DNA from: Actinoplanes sp. SE50/110
GTDB lineage: Bacteria; Actinomycetota; Actinomycetes; Mycobacteriales; Micromonosporaceae
Assembly (NCBI RefSeq): GCF_900119315.1
Contig: NZ_LT827010.1
Coordinates: forward strand, 7,868,001-7,932,000
DNA length: 64,000 bases
Reading direction: 5' to 3'
The notes beneath the pieces are model-generated. The model was not told where the DNA came from. It ran no database searches and saw nothing but the letters and a program-made list of their open reading frames with translations. Of this stretch, positions 26,823 through 36,110 are shown one piece after another (position 1 is the stretch's first letter; each line of letters opens with the position of its first letter). The translations under genes were made by a program, and so were the position numbers.

Positions 26823-27614
26823 GTGTCGACCGACGACCGCACGAGCCGACAGCAGCAACCGATCAGGCAGGACCCGGGCAGTGCCGCGGCCGCCATGCGC
26901 CGGCGCACACCGAGCCGGGCCCGTTCGGCCGACGCGCCGCAGCTGCGTTCGGTCACCCCGCTGAACAACGTCGCCGAGCCGGTCGCCGGTGCCCTCACCA
27001 CCCGGCAGCGGCGGATCCTCGAGTTCATCCGCGAGTGGGGCGAGAAATACGGCTACCCGCCCAGCGTCCGGGAGATCGGCGAGGCCGTCGGCCTGGTCTC
27101 CCCGTCCAGTGTGGCGTATCAGTTGAAGGCTCTGGAGACCAAGGGCTACCTGCGCCGCGACCCGAACCGGCCGCGTGCCGTCGACGTCCGCTCCCCCGGT
27201 GAGCTGGTCGACGACGAGGCACTGCGCGCGGCCCGGCCGCAGCCGGCCTACGTGCCGCTGGTCGGCCGGATCGCGGCCGGCGGCCCGATCCTCGCCGAGC
27301 AGGCGGTCGAGGACTTCTTCCCGCTGCCGCGCGAGCTGGTCGGCGAGGGTGAGGTCTTCATGCTGGAGGTCAAGGGCGACTCGATGATCGACGCGGCGAT
27401 CTGCAACGGCGACTGGGTGGTCGTCCGCCAGCAGCCCAACGCCGAGGCCGGCGACATCGTGGCCGCCATGATCGACGGCGAGGCGACGGTGAAGAGCTAC
27501 CGCCAGCGTGACGGGCACGTCTGGCTGATGCCGGCCAACCCGGCCTTCGACCCGATCCCCGGCGACGACGCGACCATCATGGGCCGCGTGGTGGCCGTGC
27601 TGCGCCGGGTCTGA
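26823..27614 (+). CDS. lexA: LexA SOS repressor
   Basis: The 263-residue repressor has a winged-helix DNA-binding domain at about 57-125 (TTRQRRILEFIREW, PPSVREIGEAVGLVSPSSVAYQLKAL). Its latent protease domain carries the Ala152-Gly153 cleavage site (GRIAAGGPI), Ser187 (KGDSMIDA) and Lys224 (ATVKSY). RecA filaments trigger self-cleavage and open the SOS regulon. The first 50 residues are an Arg/Ala-rich extension, as in several actinobacteria. Start is GTG at 26823 with SD GGGAGGG. It is probably autoregulated by the LexA-like sites upstream, and recA lies 26 kb downstream in this window. Confidence 0.97.
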   Translation: MSTDDRTSRQQQPIRQDPGSAAAAMRRRTPSRARSADAPQLRSVTPLNNVAEPVAGALTTRQRRILEFIREWGEKYGYPPSVREIGEAVGLVSPSSVAYQLKALETKGYLRRDPNRPRAVDVRSPGELVDDEALRAARPQPAYVPLVGRIAAGGPILAEQAVEDFFPLPRELVGEGEVFMLEVKGDSMIDAAICNGDWVVVRQQPNAEAGDIVAAMIDGEATVKSYRQRDGHVWLMPANPAFDPIPGDDATIMGRVVAVLRRV

Positions 27615-27625
27615 CCGCGCGAACG

Positions 27626-27655
27626 GAGAAGGGCCGGCATCCGCCGGCCCTTCTC
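27626..27655. terminator. Bidirectional stem-loop terminator after lexA
   Basis: A perfect 13-base stem (GAGAAGGGCCGGC/GCCGGCCCTTCTC) with an ATCC loop stands 11 bases after the lexA stop and touches the stop of the convergent gene. It can serve both genes. Confidence 0.85.
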
Positions 27656-29320
27656 TCAGCGACGTCCGTCGCCCGGCCCCTGCGGGCGCCCACCGTAGGT
27701 GCCGCCCGGTGGCCGACCACCACCGCCCTGCGGCGGCCGCGGCGGACCACCCTGAGGTCGCTGCTGGCCACCCTGTGGACGCTGCGACTGGCCGCCCTGG
27801 GGCCGCTGCTGCCCACCTTGCGGGCGCTGGGGTTGGCCGCCCTGCGGACGCTGCGGCTGCCCGCCCTGCGGACGCTGCGGCTGGCCGCCCTGCGGACGCT
27901 GCGGCTGGCCGCCGTAGACGCCGCCGCCCTGCGGCCGCGGCTGCTGCGGACCACCGCGCGGCGGCTGCTGCGGACCCCGAGGTGGCTGCTGCGGCTGCTG
28001 CTGGGGCGGCCGGGGCGGCTGCTGCCCGGCCGGCCGGCCGTACTGCCCGCCACCGCCGCCCTGCCCGCTGCCGCCCTGGCCGCCGTAGACACCGGGTCGC
28101 GGCTGACTGCCGTAGACCGGGCCGTTGCCGCTGCCGTACCCGGCGCCACTGCCCACGCCGATCAGCTCGTTGTCGTCCTTGCCCAGCGGCCCGGAGTCCG
28201 CGTCGTCCACGGTCACCCCGGCCGGGTGCGCCTTGCGGAACCGGACGATCCCGATCACCCCGACGCCGACCAGCAGCAGACCGATCAGGCCGACGCCGCC
28301 CACCAGGTAGGTGATCTGGCTCACGCTCAGCTTCGTGTACCACGCCGCGTCCGCGGTGCCGTCCGACTGGTTCTTCGACTGCGCGGCGACCGTGGTGGCC
28401 GGGTCGTACTGCATGATCCAGTTCGCGGTGTTCGCGTCGCCGTTCATGTCGGAGACGGTGTAGAACGTCTTGCCGTCCGGGCTGTACGAGATCGCCTCGC
28501 CGAACGGCTCGTTCGGCAGGCCCGTGGTCCGGGGCCTGGTCTTCAGCGCGGCCAGCACGTCGCCGCCCTTGACGTCGTACTCCCAGGCGTCGGTGTAGGT
28601 GCGCAGGACCACCTTGCCGTCGCCGGGCGCCATCGCGCCGCCGGTGATCACCTTGTTGAAGACCCGGGCGAACGCGTTGCCCGGCGTCTCGGTGGCCGGC
28701 AGCGCCAGCTCGGCGACCCGGGTCATCGGCACGCCGGTGGCGTTGTTGTCCTTCAGCGGGCCGGACGGCTTGTAGACGTGTGCCGCGCCGATCTCCTTGC
28801 TCACGATCAGCGGCTGGCCGTCACCGTCGAGCAGCAGCGCCTCGGCGTCGTGCTGGTCCCCCGACGGATAGCTCAGCCGGTGCAGCACCGGCGCTTGCGC
28901 CCCGGTCACCGGCATCGTCCACAGCCCGACGTTGGACCGGGCGGGCTGGCCCTTGAGCGCGTCGTCGTCGCCGGTGTCGGCGATCCAGAGCGTCCTGCCG
29001 TCCGGCGACAGGATCATGTCCTCGGTGTCACGGGAGAGGGCGATGCTGACCTTCCGCTGGATGGCGCACTTGGTGTCCAGGAAGAAGACGAAACGCCGGG
29101 TGGCGTCCGTGCTGTCGTTGATGGCGACGAATCCCGACTTCGTCGCGACCAGACCGGAGACCTCGTTGAGCAGAGGGCTCTTGATCTCACAAATCTTCTT
29201 ACCGGCCGTCGCCTTGGCACTGACCGTCGCCGTCGGCGTCGGATCAGCGGCAGACGCGCCGGTGCCACCGATCGCCACCAGGCCCACACCCAGAACGATC
29301 GAGAACACGAGACGCCGCAT
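27656..29320 (-). CDS. Exported beta-propeller-like protein with membrane anchor and Pro/Gln/Gly repeat tail
   Basis: The 554-residue protein has a signal peptide (about 1-25, ending GASA-AD). An extracellular domain follows (about 30-345) with beta-propeller-like strands such as TEDMILSPDGRTLWIADTGD and EAISYSPDGKTFYTVSDM. One membrane helix (about 355-380, YLVGGVGLIGLLLVGVGVIG) is followed by a cytoplasmic tail of about 170 residues that is almost only Gly, Pro, Gln and Arg, with the eight-residue repeat PQRPQGGQ. Start ATG at 29320 lacks a clear SD; GTG two codons upstream is possible. Function is not known. The tail looks disordered and could bind SH3- or WW-like partners or nucleic acid. 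Confidence 0.8.
   Translation of the reverse strand: MRRLVFSIVLGVGLVAIGGTGASAADPTPTATVSAKATAGKKICEIKSPLLNEVSGLVATKSGFVAINDSTDATRRFVFFLDTKCAIQRKVSIALSRDTEDMILSPDGRTLWIADTGDDDALKGQPARSNVGLWTMPVTGAQAPVLHRLSYPSGDQHDAEALLLDGDGQPLIVSKEIGAAHVYKPSGPLKDNNATGVPMTRVAELALPATETPGNAFARVFNKVITGGAMAPGDGKVVLRTYTDAWEYDVKGGDVLAALKTRPRTTGLPNEPFGEAISYSPDGKTFYTVSDMNGDANTANWIMQYDPATTVAAQSKNQSDGTADAAWYTKLSVSQITYLVGGVGLIGLLLVGVGVIGIVRFRKAHPAGVTVDDADSGPLGKDDNELIGVGSGAGYGSGNGPVYGSQPRPGVYGGQGGSGQGGGGGQYGRPAGQQPPRPPQQQPQQPPRGPQQPPRGGPQQPRPQGGGVYGGQPQRPQGGQPQRPQGGQPQRPQGGQPQRPQGGQQRPQGGQSQRPQGGQQRPQGGPPRPPQGGGGRPPGGTYGGRPQGPGDGRR
27837..27908. repeat. 24-bp in-frame tandem repeat in the tail of the beta-propeller protein gene
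   Basis: Three near-perfect copies of CCGCCCTGCGGACGCTGCGG plus four more bases (CTGG/CTGC) start at 27837, 27861 and 27885. More diverged copies lie on the lower-coordinate side. Each codes for one PQRPQGGQ unit on the minus strand. Confidence 0.85.
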
Positions 29321-29423
29321 CCGCACAGTGTCGCATGCGGCGTCACCCATCGGTGTAACGCGTGGATCAACCCTGGTCAAAGGTCCATAGGTGTCGCTTT
29401 TCGCACCCCGGGACAGGTGACTC

Positions 29424-30839
29424 TCAGCAACGGAACTCCTCCAGATCGGCCGCCAGCCGTTCATCGACGAGCACCCTCAGCTCGGTCCCGTCGTCCAGGT
29501 GCCGGGACTGCAGCACCTGCCCGGTCCGGTGCACCCGGGCGACCAGATCGGCCCGCGAGTACGGCAGCAGGATCCGCATGTCGACCGGCGGGCGCGGGAG
29601 CCGCTCCGCGATGGCCGCCCTCAGCTCACTGATGCCCGACCCGGAACGCGCCGACACGAACACCGCGTCCGGCCAGGCGCGCTTGAGCCGCAGCACGGTC
29701 TCCTCGTCCGCGGCGTCCATCTTGTTGATCACCAGCAGCTCGGGGATCCGGTCGGCGCCGACCTCACCGAGCACCTCGCGGACCGCGCTGACCTGACCCT
29801 CCGGGTCCGGGTGCGAGCCGTCGACGACGTGCACCACCAGGTCGGCGTCGGCCACCTCCTCCAGCGTCGAGCGGAACGCCTCGACGATCTGGTGCGGCAG
29901 GTGCCGGACGAACCCCACCGTGTCGGACAGTGTGTAGACCCGCCCGTCCTCCGCCGAGGTCCGCCGGGTGGTCGGGTCCAGGGTGGCGAACAGCGCGTTC
30001 TCCACCAGGACGCCGGCCTCGGTCAGACGGTTCAGCAGGCTGGACTTGCCGGCGTTGGTGTAGCCGGCGATCGCCACCGCGGGAGTGCCGCTGGCCTGCC
30101 GGCGGGACCGCTTGGTGTCCCGGGCCGTGCGCATCGCCTTGATCTCGCGGCGCAGTTTCGCGATCCGCTGGTTGATCCGCCGGCGGTCGGTCTCCAGCTT
30201 GGTCTCACCGGGACCACGCGTGCCCACGCCGCCGCCGCCGGAGCCACCGCCACCGGCGCCGCCGCCCTGCCGGGACAGCGACTCACCCCAGCCGCGCAGC
30301 CGCGGCAGGAGGTATTGCAGCTGGGCCAGCTCGACCTGGGCCTTACCCTCTTTGCTCTTCGCGTGCTGGGCGAAGATGTCCAGGATCAGCGCGGTCCGGT
30401 CGACCACCTTCACCTTGATCTGCTGCTCCAGGTTGCGCAGCTGGGACGGGGACAGCTCGCCGTCGCAGATGACCGTGTCGGCACCGCTGGCCACCACCGC
30501 GTCGCGCAGCTCGTCGACCTTGCCTCGGCCGATGAAGGTGGCCGCGTCCGGCTGCCGGCGCCGCTGGATCAGGCCCTCCAGGACCTGGGAGCCGGCGGTC
30601 TCGGCGAGCTGGGCCAGCTCGGTCAGCGAGTTGTCCGCGTCCTCGACGCTGCCCTCGGTCCAGACGCCGACCAGGACCACGCGCTCCAGTCGCAGCTGGC
30701 GATACTCAACCTCGGTGATGTCGGTGAGCTCGGTGGAGAGACCGGCCACCCGCCTGAGCGAGTGCCGCTCCTCCAGCTCCAGATCGCCGGTCGTCAGGTC
30801 CGGCTCGTCGAGCACGGGAGCCTGGTACGTGTTTCGCAA
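29424..30839 (-). CDS. hflX: GTPase HflX
   Basis: The 471-residue ribosome-associated GTPase splits stalled or stressed ribosomes. It has an N-terminal HflX domain (about 50-215, FIGRGKVDELRDAV), then a Gly-rich linker, GGGAGGGGSGGGG, before the conserved RGPGETKLETDRR helix. The G domain has G1 GYTNAGKSS, G3 DTVGFV and G4 NKMD. Start is TTG at 30839 with a very strong SD (GGAGGAGG); no ATG or GTG nearby has one. It stands in the conserved dapF-hflX-lexA neighbourhood and is divergent from the malic-enzyme gene. Confidence 0.96.
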   Translation of the reverse strand: MRNTYQAPVLDEPDLTTGDLELEERHSLRRVAGLSTELTDITEVEYRQLRLERVVLVGVWTEGSVEDADNSLTELAQLAETAGSQVLEGLIQRRRQPDAATFIGRGKVDELRDAVVASGADTVICDGELSPSQLRNLEQQIKVKVVDRTALILDIFAQHAKSKEGKAQVELAQLQYLLPRLRGWGESLSRQGGGAGGGGSGGGGVGTRGPGETKLETDRRRINQRIAKLRREIKAMRTARDTKRSRRQASGTPAVAIAGYTNAGKSSLLNRLTEAGVLVENALFATLDPTTRRTSAEDGRVYTLSDTVGFVRHLPHQIVEAFRSTLEEVADADLVVHVVDGSHPDPEGQVSAVREVLGEVGADRIPELLVINKMDAADEETVLRLKRAWPDAVFVSARSGSGISELRAAIAERLPRPPVDMRILLPYSRADLVARVHRTGQVLQSRHLDDGTELRVLVDERLAADLEEFRC

Positions 30840-30991
30840 AAGTGACCTCCTCCGCCCGATCGTGGCATGTCACGCGGGCGACCGCATCCACATAACCGTG
30901 GCTGACTCACTAGTAACCACCGCGGAGGAATCGAACATTCCGTCCGAGCGACAATTTGTGCGATCACCCCACCAACGTCGGAGGGACAGCC

Positions 30992-32452
30992 GTGGTGACC
31001 ACCCGCCTGCCGAGCGCAGGATTTTCGATCACGATCCGTATCGCCGTGACCGCCGATGCCTCGTCCATCGGCCGGCTCACCACCTGCGTCGGCGAGGCCG
31101 GGGCGATCGTGACGGCCCTGGACGTGGTGGACTCCGACCCGACCCGGGTGCTGGTCGACCTGACCTGCGACACCGCCGACTCGGCGCACGCCGACCAGGT
31201 CGTCAAGCAGCTGGAGGAGCAGGACGGGGTCGACGTCCGCAAGGTGTCCGACCGGACCTTCCTGCTGCACCTGGGCGGCAAGATCGAGGTCAGTTCGAAG
31301 GTTGCGCTGCGCAACCGGGACGAGCTGTCCCGGGCGTACACGCCGGGCGTGGCGCGGGTCTGCATGGCGATCGCGGAGAACCCGGCCGACGCCCGCCGGC
31401 TCACCATCAAGCGCAACACGGTCGCCGTGGTCAGCGACGGCTCGGCGGTGCTGGGTCTGGGCAACATCGGCCCGGCCGCGGCGATGCCGGTGATGGAGGG
31501 CAAGGCCGCGCTCTTCAAGCGGTTCGGCGGGGTGGACGCCTGGCCGGTGGTGCTGGACACCCAGGACACCGACGAGATCGTCAAGATCGTCAAGGCGATC
31601 GCCCCGGCGTACGGCGGGATCAACCTGGAGGACATCGCCGCGCCGCGCTGCTTCGAGATCGAGGCGCGCCTCAAGGAGCAGCTGGACATCCCGGTCTTCC
31701 ACGACGACCAGCACGGCACCGCGATCTGTGTGCTGGCCGCCCTGACCAACGCGCTGCGCGTGGTCGGCAAGCGGATGCAGGACGTCAAGGTGGTGGTCTC
31801 CGGCGCGGGCGCGGCCGGCACCGCGATCATGAAACTGCTGATGCGCCAGGGCGTCGGCGACATCATCGCGTACGACCGCAAGGGCGCCCTGCACCGCGGC
31901 ATGCCCGACCTCAACGAGTCGATGCAGTGGCTGGCCGACCACACCAACCGGGCGAACTACTCCGGCGACCTGCCCGGTGCCATCGTCGGCGCCGACGTCT
32001 TCATCGGCGTCTCCGCCCCCAACCTGCTCACCGGCGACGACATCGCCCGGATGGCGCCGCGGTCGATCGTCTTCGCGATGGCCAACCCGGACCCGGAGGT
32101 CGACCCGCGCGAGGCCCGCAAGCACGCCGCGGTCGTCGCCACCGGCCGCTCCGACCAGCCCAACCAGATCAACAACGTGCTGGCCTTCCCCGGCGTGTTC
32201 CGCGGCATGCTGGACGTCAGCGCCGAGGAGTTCACCGAGGAGATGGCCCTGGCCGCGGCCCGCGCCATCGCCGACGTGGTCGGCGAAGACAAACTCAACC
32301 CGACGGTGATCATCCCGAGCGTCTTCGACCCGCGCGTGACCCCGGCGGTCGCCGCCGCGATCCGCGCGGTGGTCCGCGGCGTCCCGGCGCCGTCGAACCC
32401 GTCGGCCACCCCGGAGTCGGAGCTGGACCAGGCGCCGGAAGGGATCTTCTGA
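30992..32452 (+). CDS. NAD(P)-dependent malic enzyme with N-terminal ACT-like domain
   Basis: The 486-residue enzyme converts malate to pyruvate and CO2. An N-terminal ACT-like regulatory domain (about 8-85, SITIRIAVTADASSIGRLTTCV) is followed by the malic domain, with RDELSRAYTPGVARVC, catalytic Lys in TIKRN, acidic metal ligands in CFEIEARLKE and HDDQHGTA. The NAD(P) fold follows (VVVSGAGAAGTAIMKLL). Start is GTG at 30992 with SD GGAGG seven bases away; a second GTG follows directly. The cofactor cannot be told safely from sequence. The ACT domain suggests amino-acid or other ligand control. Confidence 0.95.
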   Translation: MVTTRLPSAGFSITIRIAVTADASSIGRLTTCVGEAGAIVTALDVVDSDPTRVLVDLTCDTADSAHADQVVKQLEEQDGVDVRKVSDRTFLLHLGGKIEVSSKVALRNRDELSRAYTPGVARVCMAIAENPADARRLTIKRNTVAVVSDGSAVLGLGNIGPAAAMPVMEGKAALFKRFGGVDAWPVVLDTQDTDEIVKIVKAIAPAYGGINLEDIAAPRCFEIEARLKEQLDIPVFHDDQHGTAICVLAALTNALRVVGKRMQDVKVVVSGAGAAGTAIMKLLMRQGVGDIIAYDRKGALHRGMPDLNESMQWLADHTNRANYSGDLPGAIVGADVFIGVSAPNLLTGDDIARMAPRSIVFAMANPDPEVDPREARKHAAVVATGRSDQPNQINNVLAFPGVFRGMLDVSAEEFTEEMALAAARAIADVVGEDKLNPTVIIPSVFDPRVTPAVAAAIRAVVRGVPAPSNPSATPESELDQAPEGIF

Positions 32453-32466
32453 GCGGTATCGGGTGA

Positions 32467-32501
32467 ATGCCGGTGCGCGGGGTCCCGTCGCGCTCCGGCA
32501 T
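32467..32501. terminator. Stem-loop terminator after malic enzyme gene
   Basis: ATGCCGG/CCGGCAT and, after a one-base mismatch, GCGCG/CGCGC form a 12-pair stem 15 bases after the stop codon. There is no U tract. Confidence 0.65.
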
Positions 32502-32721
32502 CGCTTCCCGCCGGCATGCTCTTCCGGGAAAGCGCACCTCAGAAGCAGAATAACTTCAAGATCCGGATGTCGTAGGTCCGCGCTGATAACTGATCGCCGC
32601 TCCCGCCGGGGCCGGGTCACGGTGATCAGGCCGCTGGCGCGTCCTGACCGATCACCGCGACCCTTCATTGCCCGCGGGTGGTCACCGGAAAGACCCCGCC
32701 GCGGGGTGCCGACGATCCCGG

Positions 32722-33588
32722 TCAGGTGACCGGAAGGGCCGACAGGTCGACCTCGCCGGTGGCGACCAGGACCGCCGGACCGGCCAGCCACCACGAGCCG
32801 GCCGCGTCGGCGGTGATCACGACCCGGCCGCCGAGGACGTCGACGGTGACCGAGCCGGTGGCCAGGCCGGCCTCGCGCAGGGCCACCGCGCCGACCGCGA
32901 GGGCCCCGGTGCCGCAGGACATCGTCTCGCCGGAGCCCCGCTCGTGGACCCGCATCCGCACGTGGCGGTCGGTGTCCGGGGTCGGGTCGATGACCGGCTC
33001 GACGAACTCGACGTTCACCCCGGCGGCGAACAGCGCCCGGTCGACCCCCGGGGCGGTGGTCAGGTCCAGGCCGGACAGCGTCACCCCGTCGTGCAGCCCG
33101 CAGACCAGGTGCGGGTTGCCGCAGTCGACGGCGATCCCGGGGACGGTCAGCGGGCCGACCCGGGCGGTGCTCGCCGCGTACACCCGGGGGGTGCTCATCC
33201 GGACGCTGATCGTGTCGGCGTCGACCACCGCGTGCACGACGCCGGCGCGGGTGGCGACCGGCAGGCCCGCGGGCCCGGGCGTGGCCAGCTGACGAGCGGT
33301 CAGATAGCGGGCGAAGACCCGGACCCCGTTGCCGCACATCTCGGCGATCGAGCCGTCACTGTTCCAGTAATCCATGAACCACTCGGCCTCGGTGGCGTGC
33401 CCGGCCCCCGCCGGGTGTTTCGCGGACCGCACCACGCGCAGCACGCCGTCGCCACCGATCCCGCGCCGCCGGTCGCAGAGCGCGGCGACCAGTGCCGGCG
33501 TCAGCTCCAGTTCGCCGTCGGGGTCGGCGAGGATGACGAAGTCGTTGGCGGTGCCGTGGCCCTTGGTGAAAAACACGCCGCCCATCAT
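32722..33588 (-). CDS. dapF: Diaminopimelate epimerase
   Basis: The 288-residue enzyme converts LL- to meso-diaminopimelate for lysine and peptidoglycan synthesis. The two catalytic Cys are visible in AEMCGNGVRVFARY (first half) and ETMSCGTGALAVGAV (second half). KGHGTANDFVIL near the start and NPHLVCG are also family segments. Start is one of two adjacent ATG codons (33588 or 33585), with only a weak SD. miaA precedes it on the same strand by 52 bases, a conserved actinobacterial pair. Confidence 0.96.
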   Translation of the reverse strand: MMGGVFFTKGHGTANDFVILADPDGELELTPALVAALCDRRRGIGGDGVLRVVRSAKHPAGAGHATEAEWFMDYWNSDGSIAEMCGNGVRVFARYLTARQLATPGPAGLPVATRAGVVHAVVDADTISVRMSTPRVYAASTARVGPLTVPGIAVDCGNPHLVCGLHDGVTLSGLDLTTAPGVDRALFAAGVNVEFVEPVIDPTPDTDRHVRMRVHERGSGETMSCGTGALAVGAVALREAGLATGSVTVDVLGGRVVITADAAGSWWLAGPAVLVATGEVDLSALPVT

Positions 33589-33640
33589 CGCGCACCACCG
33601 GTCACCACAGCCAGGCACATCCGGGCGGCACCACCGGCGG

Positions 33641-34552
33641 TCAGCCGATCACGGCCAAGGCGTCGGCCAGCAGTGCCGGGGCGGCGCCGTCCAGCCAGGT
33701 GATCGACGGGTCGCGGCGGAACCAGGAGCGTTGCCGCCGGACGAACCGGCGGGTGCCGCGCACCGTGTCGGCCCGCGCCTGCGCCCCGCTCAGCACCCCG
33801 TCGATCTCGGCCAGCGCCTGCTGGTAGCCGAGCGCCCGCGAGGCCGTCCGCCCATCCCGGATCCCGGCCGCGTCCAGCGCGCGCACCTCGTCGAGCAGGC
33901 CGGCGGACCACATCAGCTCGACCCGCTGGGCGATCCGCTCGTCCAGCTCGGCCGGATCCCGGTCGACGCCGATCTGCACCGTGTCGTAATACGGTTTCGG
34001 GTCGGGCAGCGCCGCCGTGAACGGCTGCCCGGTCAACTCGATGACCTCGAGGGCGCGGACGATGCGGCGGCCGTTGGACGGCAGGATCCGGCCGGCCGCG
34101 ACCGGGTCGAGCACGCCGAGCCGGGTGAACAGCGGTGCCGGGCCGGTCGCGGCAAGTTCGGCTTCGAGGCGGGCGCGGATCGCCGGGTCGGTGCCGGGGA
34201 ACTCGAATTCCTCCAGGACCGCGCGCACGTACAGCCCGGAGCCACCGACCAGCAGCGGCACCCGGCCGCGGGCCAGGATGTCGTCGATCGCGGCGCGGGC
34301 CAGCGCCTGATACTCGGCGACCGCGGCGGTGACCGTGACGTCCCAGATGTCGAGCAGGTGGTGCGGCACCCCGTCGCGCTCGGCGGCGCCCAGTTTCGCG
34401 GTGCCGATGTCCATCCCGCGATACAGCTGCATCGAGTCGGCGTTGACCACTTCGCCGCCGAGTTCGTGGGCGAGTGCGATGCTCAACGCGGACTTGCCGG
34501 CCGCCGTCGGCCCGACGACGGTGACCACGCGGGGACCGGGACTGGAGGGCAC
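33641..34552 (-). CDS. miaA: tRNA dimethylallyltransferase
   Basis: The protein has about 303 residues and adds the dimethylallyl group to A37 of tRNAs reading U-starting codons. It shows a P-loop (VVGPTAAGKSALSIALA), the substrate-specific NADSMQLYRGMDIGTAK, LLVGGSGLYVRAV, and a C-terminal RRFVRRQRSWFRRD. GTG at 34552 is chosen, with TTG at 34570 as the alternative; neither has an SD. miaB (41912-43414), which methylthiolates the product, is 7 kb away on the same strand. Confidence 0.95.
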   Translation of the reverse strand: MPSSPGPRVVTVVGPTAAGKSALSIALAHELGGEVVNADSMQLYRGMDIGTAKLGAAERDGVPHHLLDIWDVTVTAAVAEYQALARAAIDDILARGRVPLLVGGSGLYVRAVLEEFEFPGTDPAIRARLEAELAATGPAPLFTRLGVLDPVAAGRILPSNGRRIVRALEVIELTGQPFTAALPDPKPYYDTVQIGVDRDPAELDERIAQRVELMWSAGLLDEVRALDAAGIRDGRTASRALGYQQALAEIDGVLSGAQARADTVRGTRRFVRRQRSWFRRDPSITWLDGAAPALLADALAVIG

Positions 34553-34731
34553 GGAGCAACCGTAGGACAAGGTTGTGCAACGGTCGCGGGCGGGAGCTTT
34601 CCCCTAACCGGGTTGGACCTGTGACAATGCGCGAGAAAGAATGCCACTGAGAAGGTTGGCACTCCACTGCGCTGTGGCGGTGGCCGGGGACCGGAGTGGT
34701 CCGGCGGCGCCGGGAGAACGAGGATGAGCTC

Positions 34732-35943
34732 ATGAACGAGGACTGGACGGCCTTCGGACGCGTGGATGCCGACGGCACCGTGTACGTGAAGACCGCCGAG
34801 GGCGACCGGGTGGTCGGCTCATGGCAGGCCGGGACGCCGGAGGAGGGCCTCGCCCACTTCGCCCGTCGTTTCGAGGACCTGGTGACCGAGGTCGACCTCG
34901 TCGAGGCTCGCCTCAAGTCGGGCGCGGCCGACGCGTCCCACTCACTGACCAGTGTCAAGCGGCTGCGCACCCAGCTCGACGAGGCGCACGTGGTCGGCGA
35001 CATCGACGGTCTCACCGCCCGGCTGGAGAAACTTTCCGCGCTGGCCGACGAGAAGGCGAGCGAGGCCAAGGCCGCCCGCGAGGTCGCCCGCACCGAGGCG
35101 CTGGCCCGCAAGACCGCCCTGGTCGAGGAGGCGGAGAAGATCGCCGCCGACGCCACCGGGTGGAAGTCGGCCGGTGACCGGCTCAAGGAGATCCTCGACG
35201 AGTGGAAGACGATCCGCGGCGTCGACAAGAAGACCGACGGTGAGCTGTGGAAGCGGTTCGCCGCCGCCCGGGACGGTTTCACCCGGCGTCGTGGCGCGCA
35301 CTTCGCCACCCTGGACGGGCAGCGCAAGCAGGCGCAGACCGCCAAGGAGGAGCTGGTCACCGAGGCCGAGTCGCTGGCCGCTTCGACCGAGTGGTCGAGC
35401 ACGGCGAACCGGCTGAAGGAGCTGATGACCGAGTGGAAGGCCGCGCCGCGCGCCGCCAAGGAGGCCGAGCAGCGCCTCTGGGAGCGGTTCCGGGCCGCGC
35501 AGGACGCGTTCTTCACCCGGCGCAGTGAGGTCTTCTCCGCCCGCGACGCGGAGTACCAGGGCAACCTGGAGCGCAAGCAGGCGATCCTGGCCGAGATCGA
35601 GGCGGTCGACGTGGACGCCGATCCGCGCGGCGCGCAGAACCGGCTCCGCGACGCGCAGGCCGCGTGGCACGACGCCGGCCGGGTGCCGCGGGAGGCCGCG
35701 GCCGGGCTGGACCGCCGCTGGCGGGCCGCCGAGGAGCGGATCCGGGTGGCGATGGACTCGGCGTGGCGCAAGACCAGCCCGCAGGACAACCCGCTGCTGC
35801 GTCAGATGCGCGACCAGGTCGCCGAGGCCGAGCAGCGGCTGGAGCGGGCCCGGGCGGCCGGCGACAACCGGCGGATCAAGGAGGCCGAGCAGGCGCTCGC
35901 CTCGAAGAAGCAGTTCCTGGCGCTGGCCGAGCAGGCCAACTGA
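34732..35943 (+). CDS. DUF349 domain protein
   Basis: The 403-residue protein is charged and largely helical. Repeated DUF349 units carry patterns such as WKSAGDRLKEILDEWKTIRG, LWKRFAAARDGFTRRR and LKELMTEWKAAPRAAKEAEQRLWERFRAAQDAFFTRR. Long coiled-coil predictions span most of it. Start ATG at 34732 has GAGG nine bases upstream. DUF349 proteins are conserved in actinobacteria close to miaA/recA; no biochemical role is firmly assigned. It is divergent from miaA. Confidence 0.9.
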   Translation: MNEDWTAFGRVDADGTVYVKTAEGDRVVGSWQAGTPEEGLAHFARRFEDLVTEVDLVEARLKSGAADASHSLTSVKRLRTQLDEAHVVGDIDGLTARLEKLSALADEKASEAKAAREVARTEALARKTALVEEAEKIAADATGWKSAGDRLKEILDEWKTIRGVDKKTDGELWKRFAAARDGFTRRRGAHFATLDGQRKQAQTAKEELVTEAESLAASTEWSSTANRLKELMTEWKAAPRAAKEAEQRLWERFRAAQDAFFTRRSEVFSARDAEYQGNLERKQAILAEIEAVDVDADPRGAQNRLRDAQAAWHDAGRVPREAAAGLDRRWRAAEERIRVAMDSAWRKTSPQDNPLLRQMRDQVAEAEQRLERARAAGDNRRIKEAEQALASKKQFLALAEQAN

Positions 35944-35990
35944 GGTGGGGGGCGGTGGGTCACCGACCTGCCGCCCGCTCCACCCGGTCC

Positions 35991-36110
35991 CGTCTCAGGC
36001 GGAGACCGGGATGGCTGATCCGTCCCAGGCGGGGACCGGGACGGCTGATCCCGTCTCAGGCAGGCCAGGGACGGCTGATCCCGTCTCAGGCGGAGACCGG
36101 GACGGCTGAG
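35991..36110. repeat. 30/31-bp tandem repeat, four copies
   Basis: Units beginning CGTCTCAGGCGGAGACCGGG and continuing with ACGGCTGATCC start at 35991, 36021, 36052 and 36082; the third is shortened inside. The repeat lies between the DUF349 stop and the SLOG-like gene and includes the last eight codons of the latter. Confidence 0.85.
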
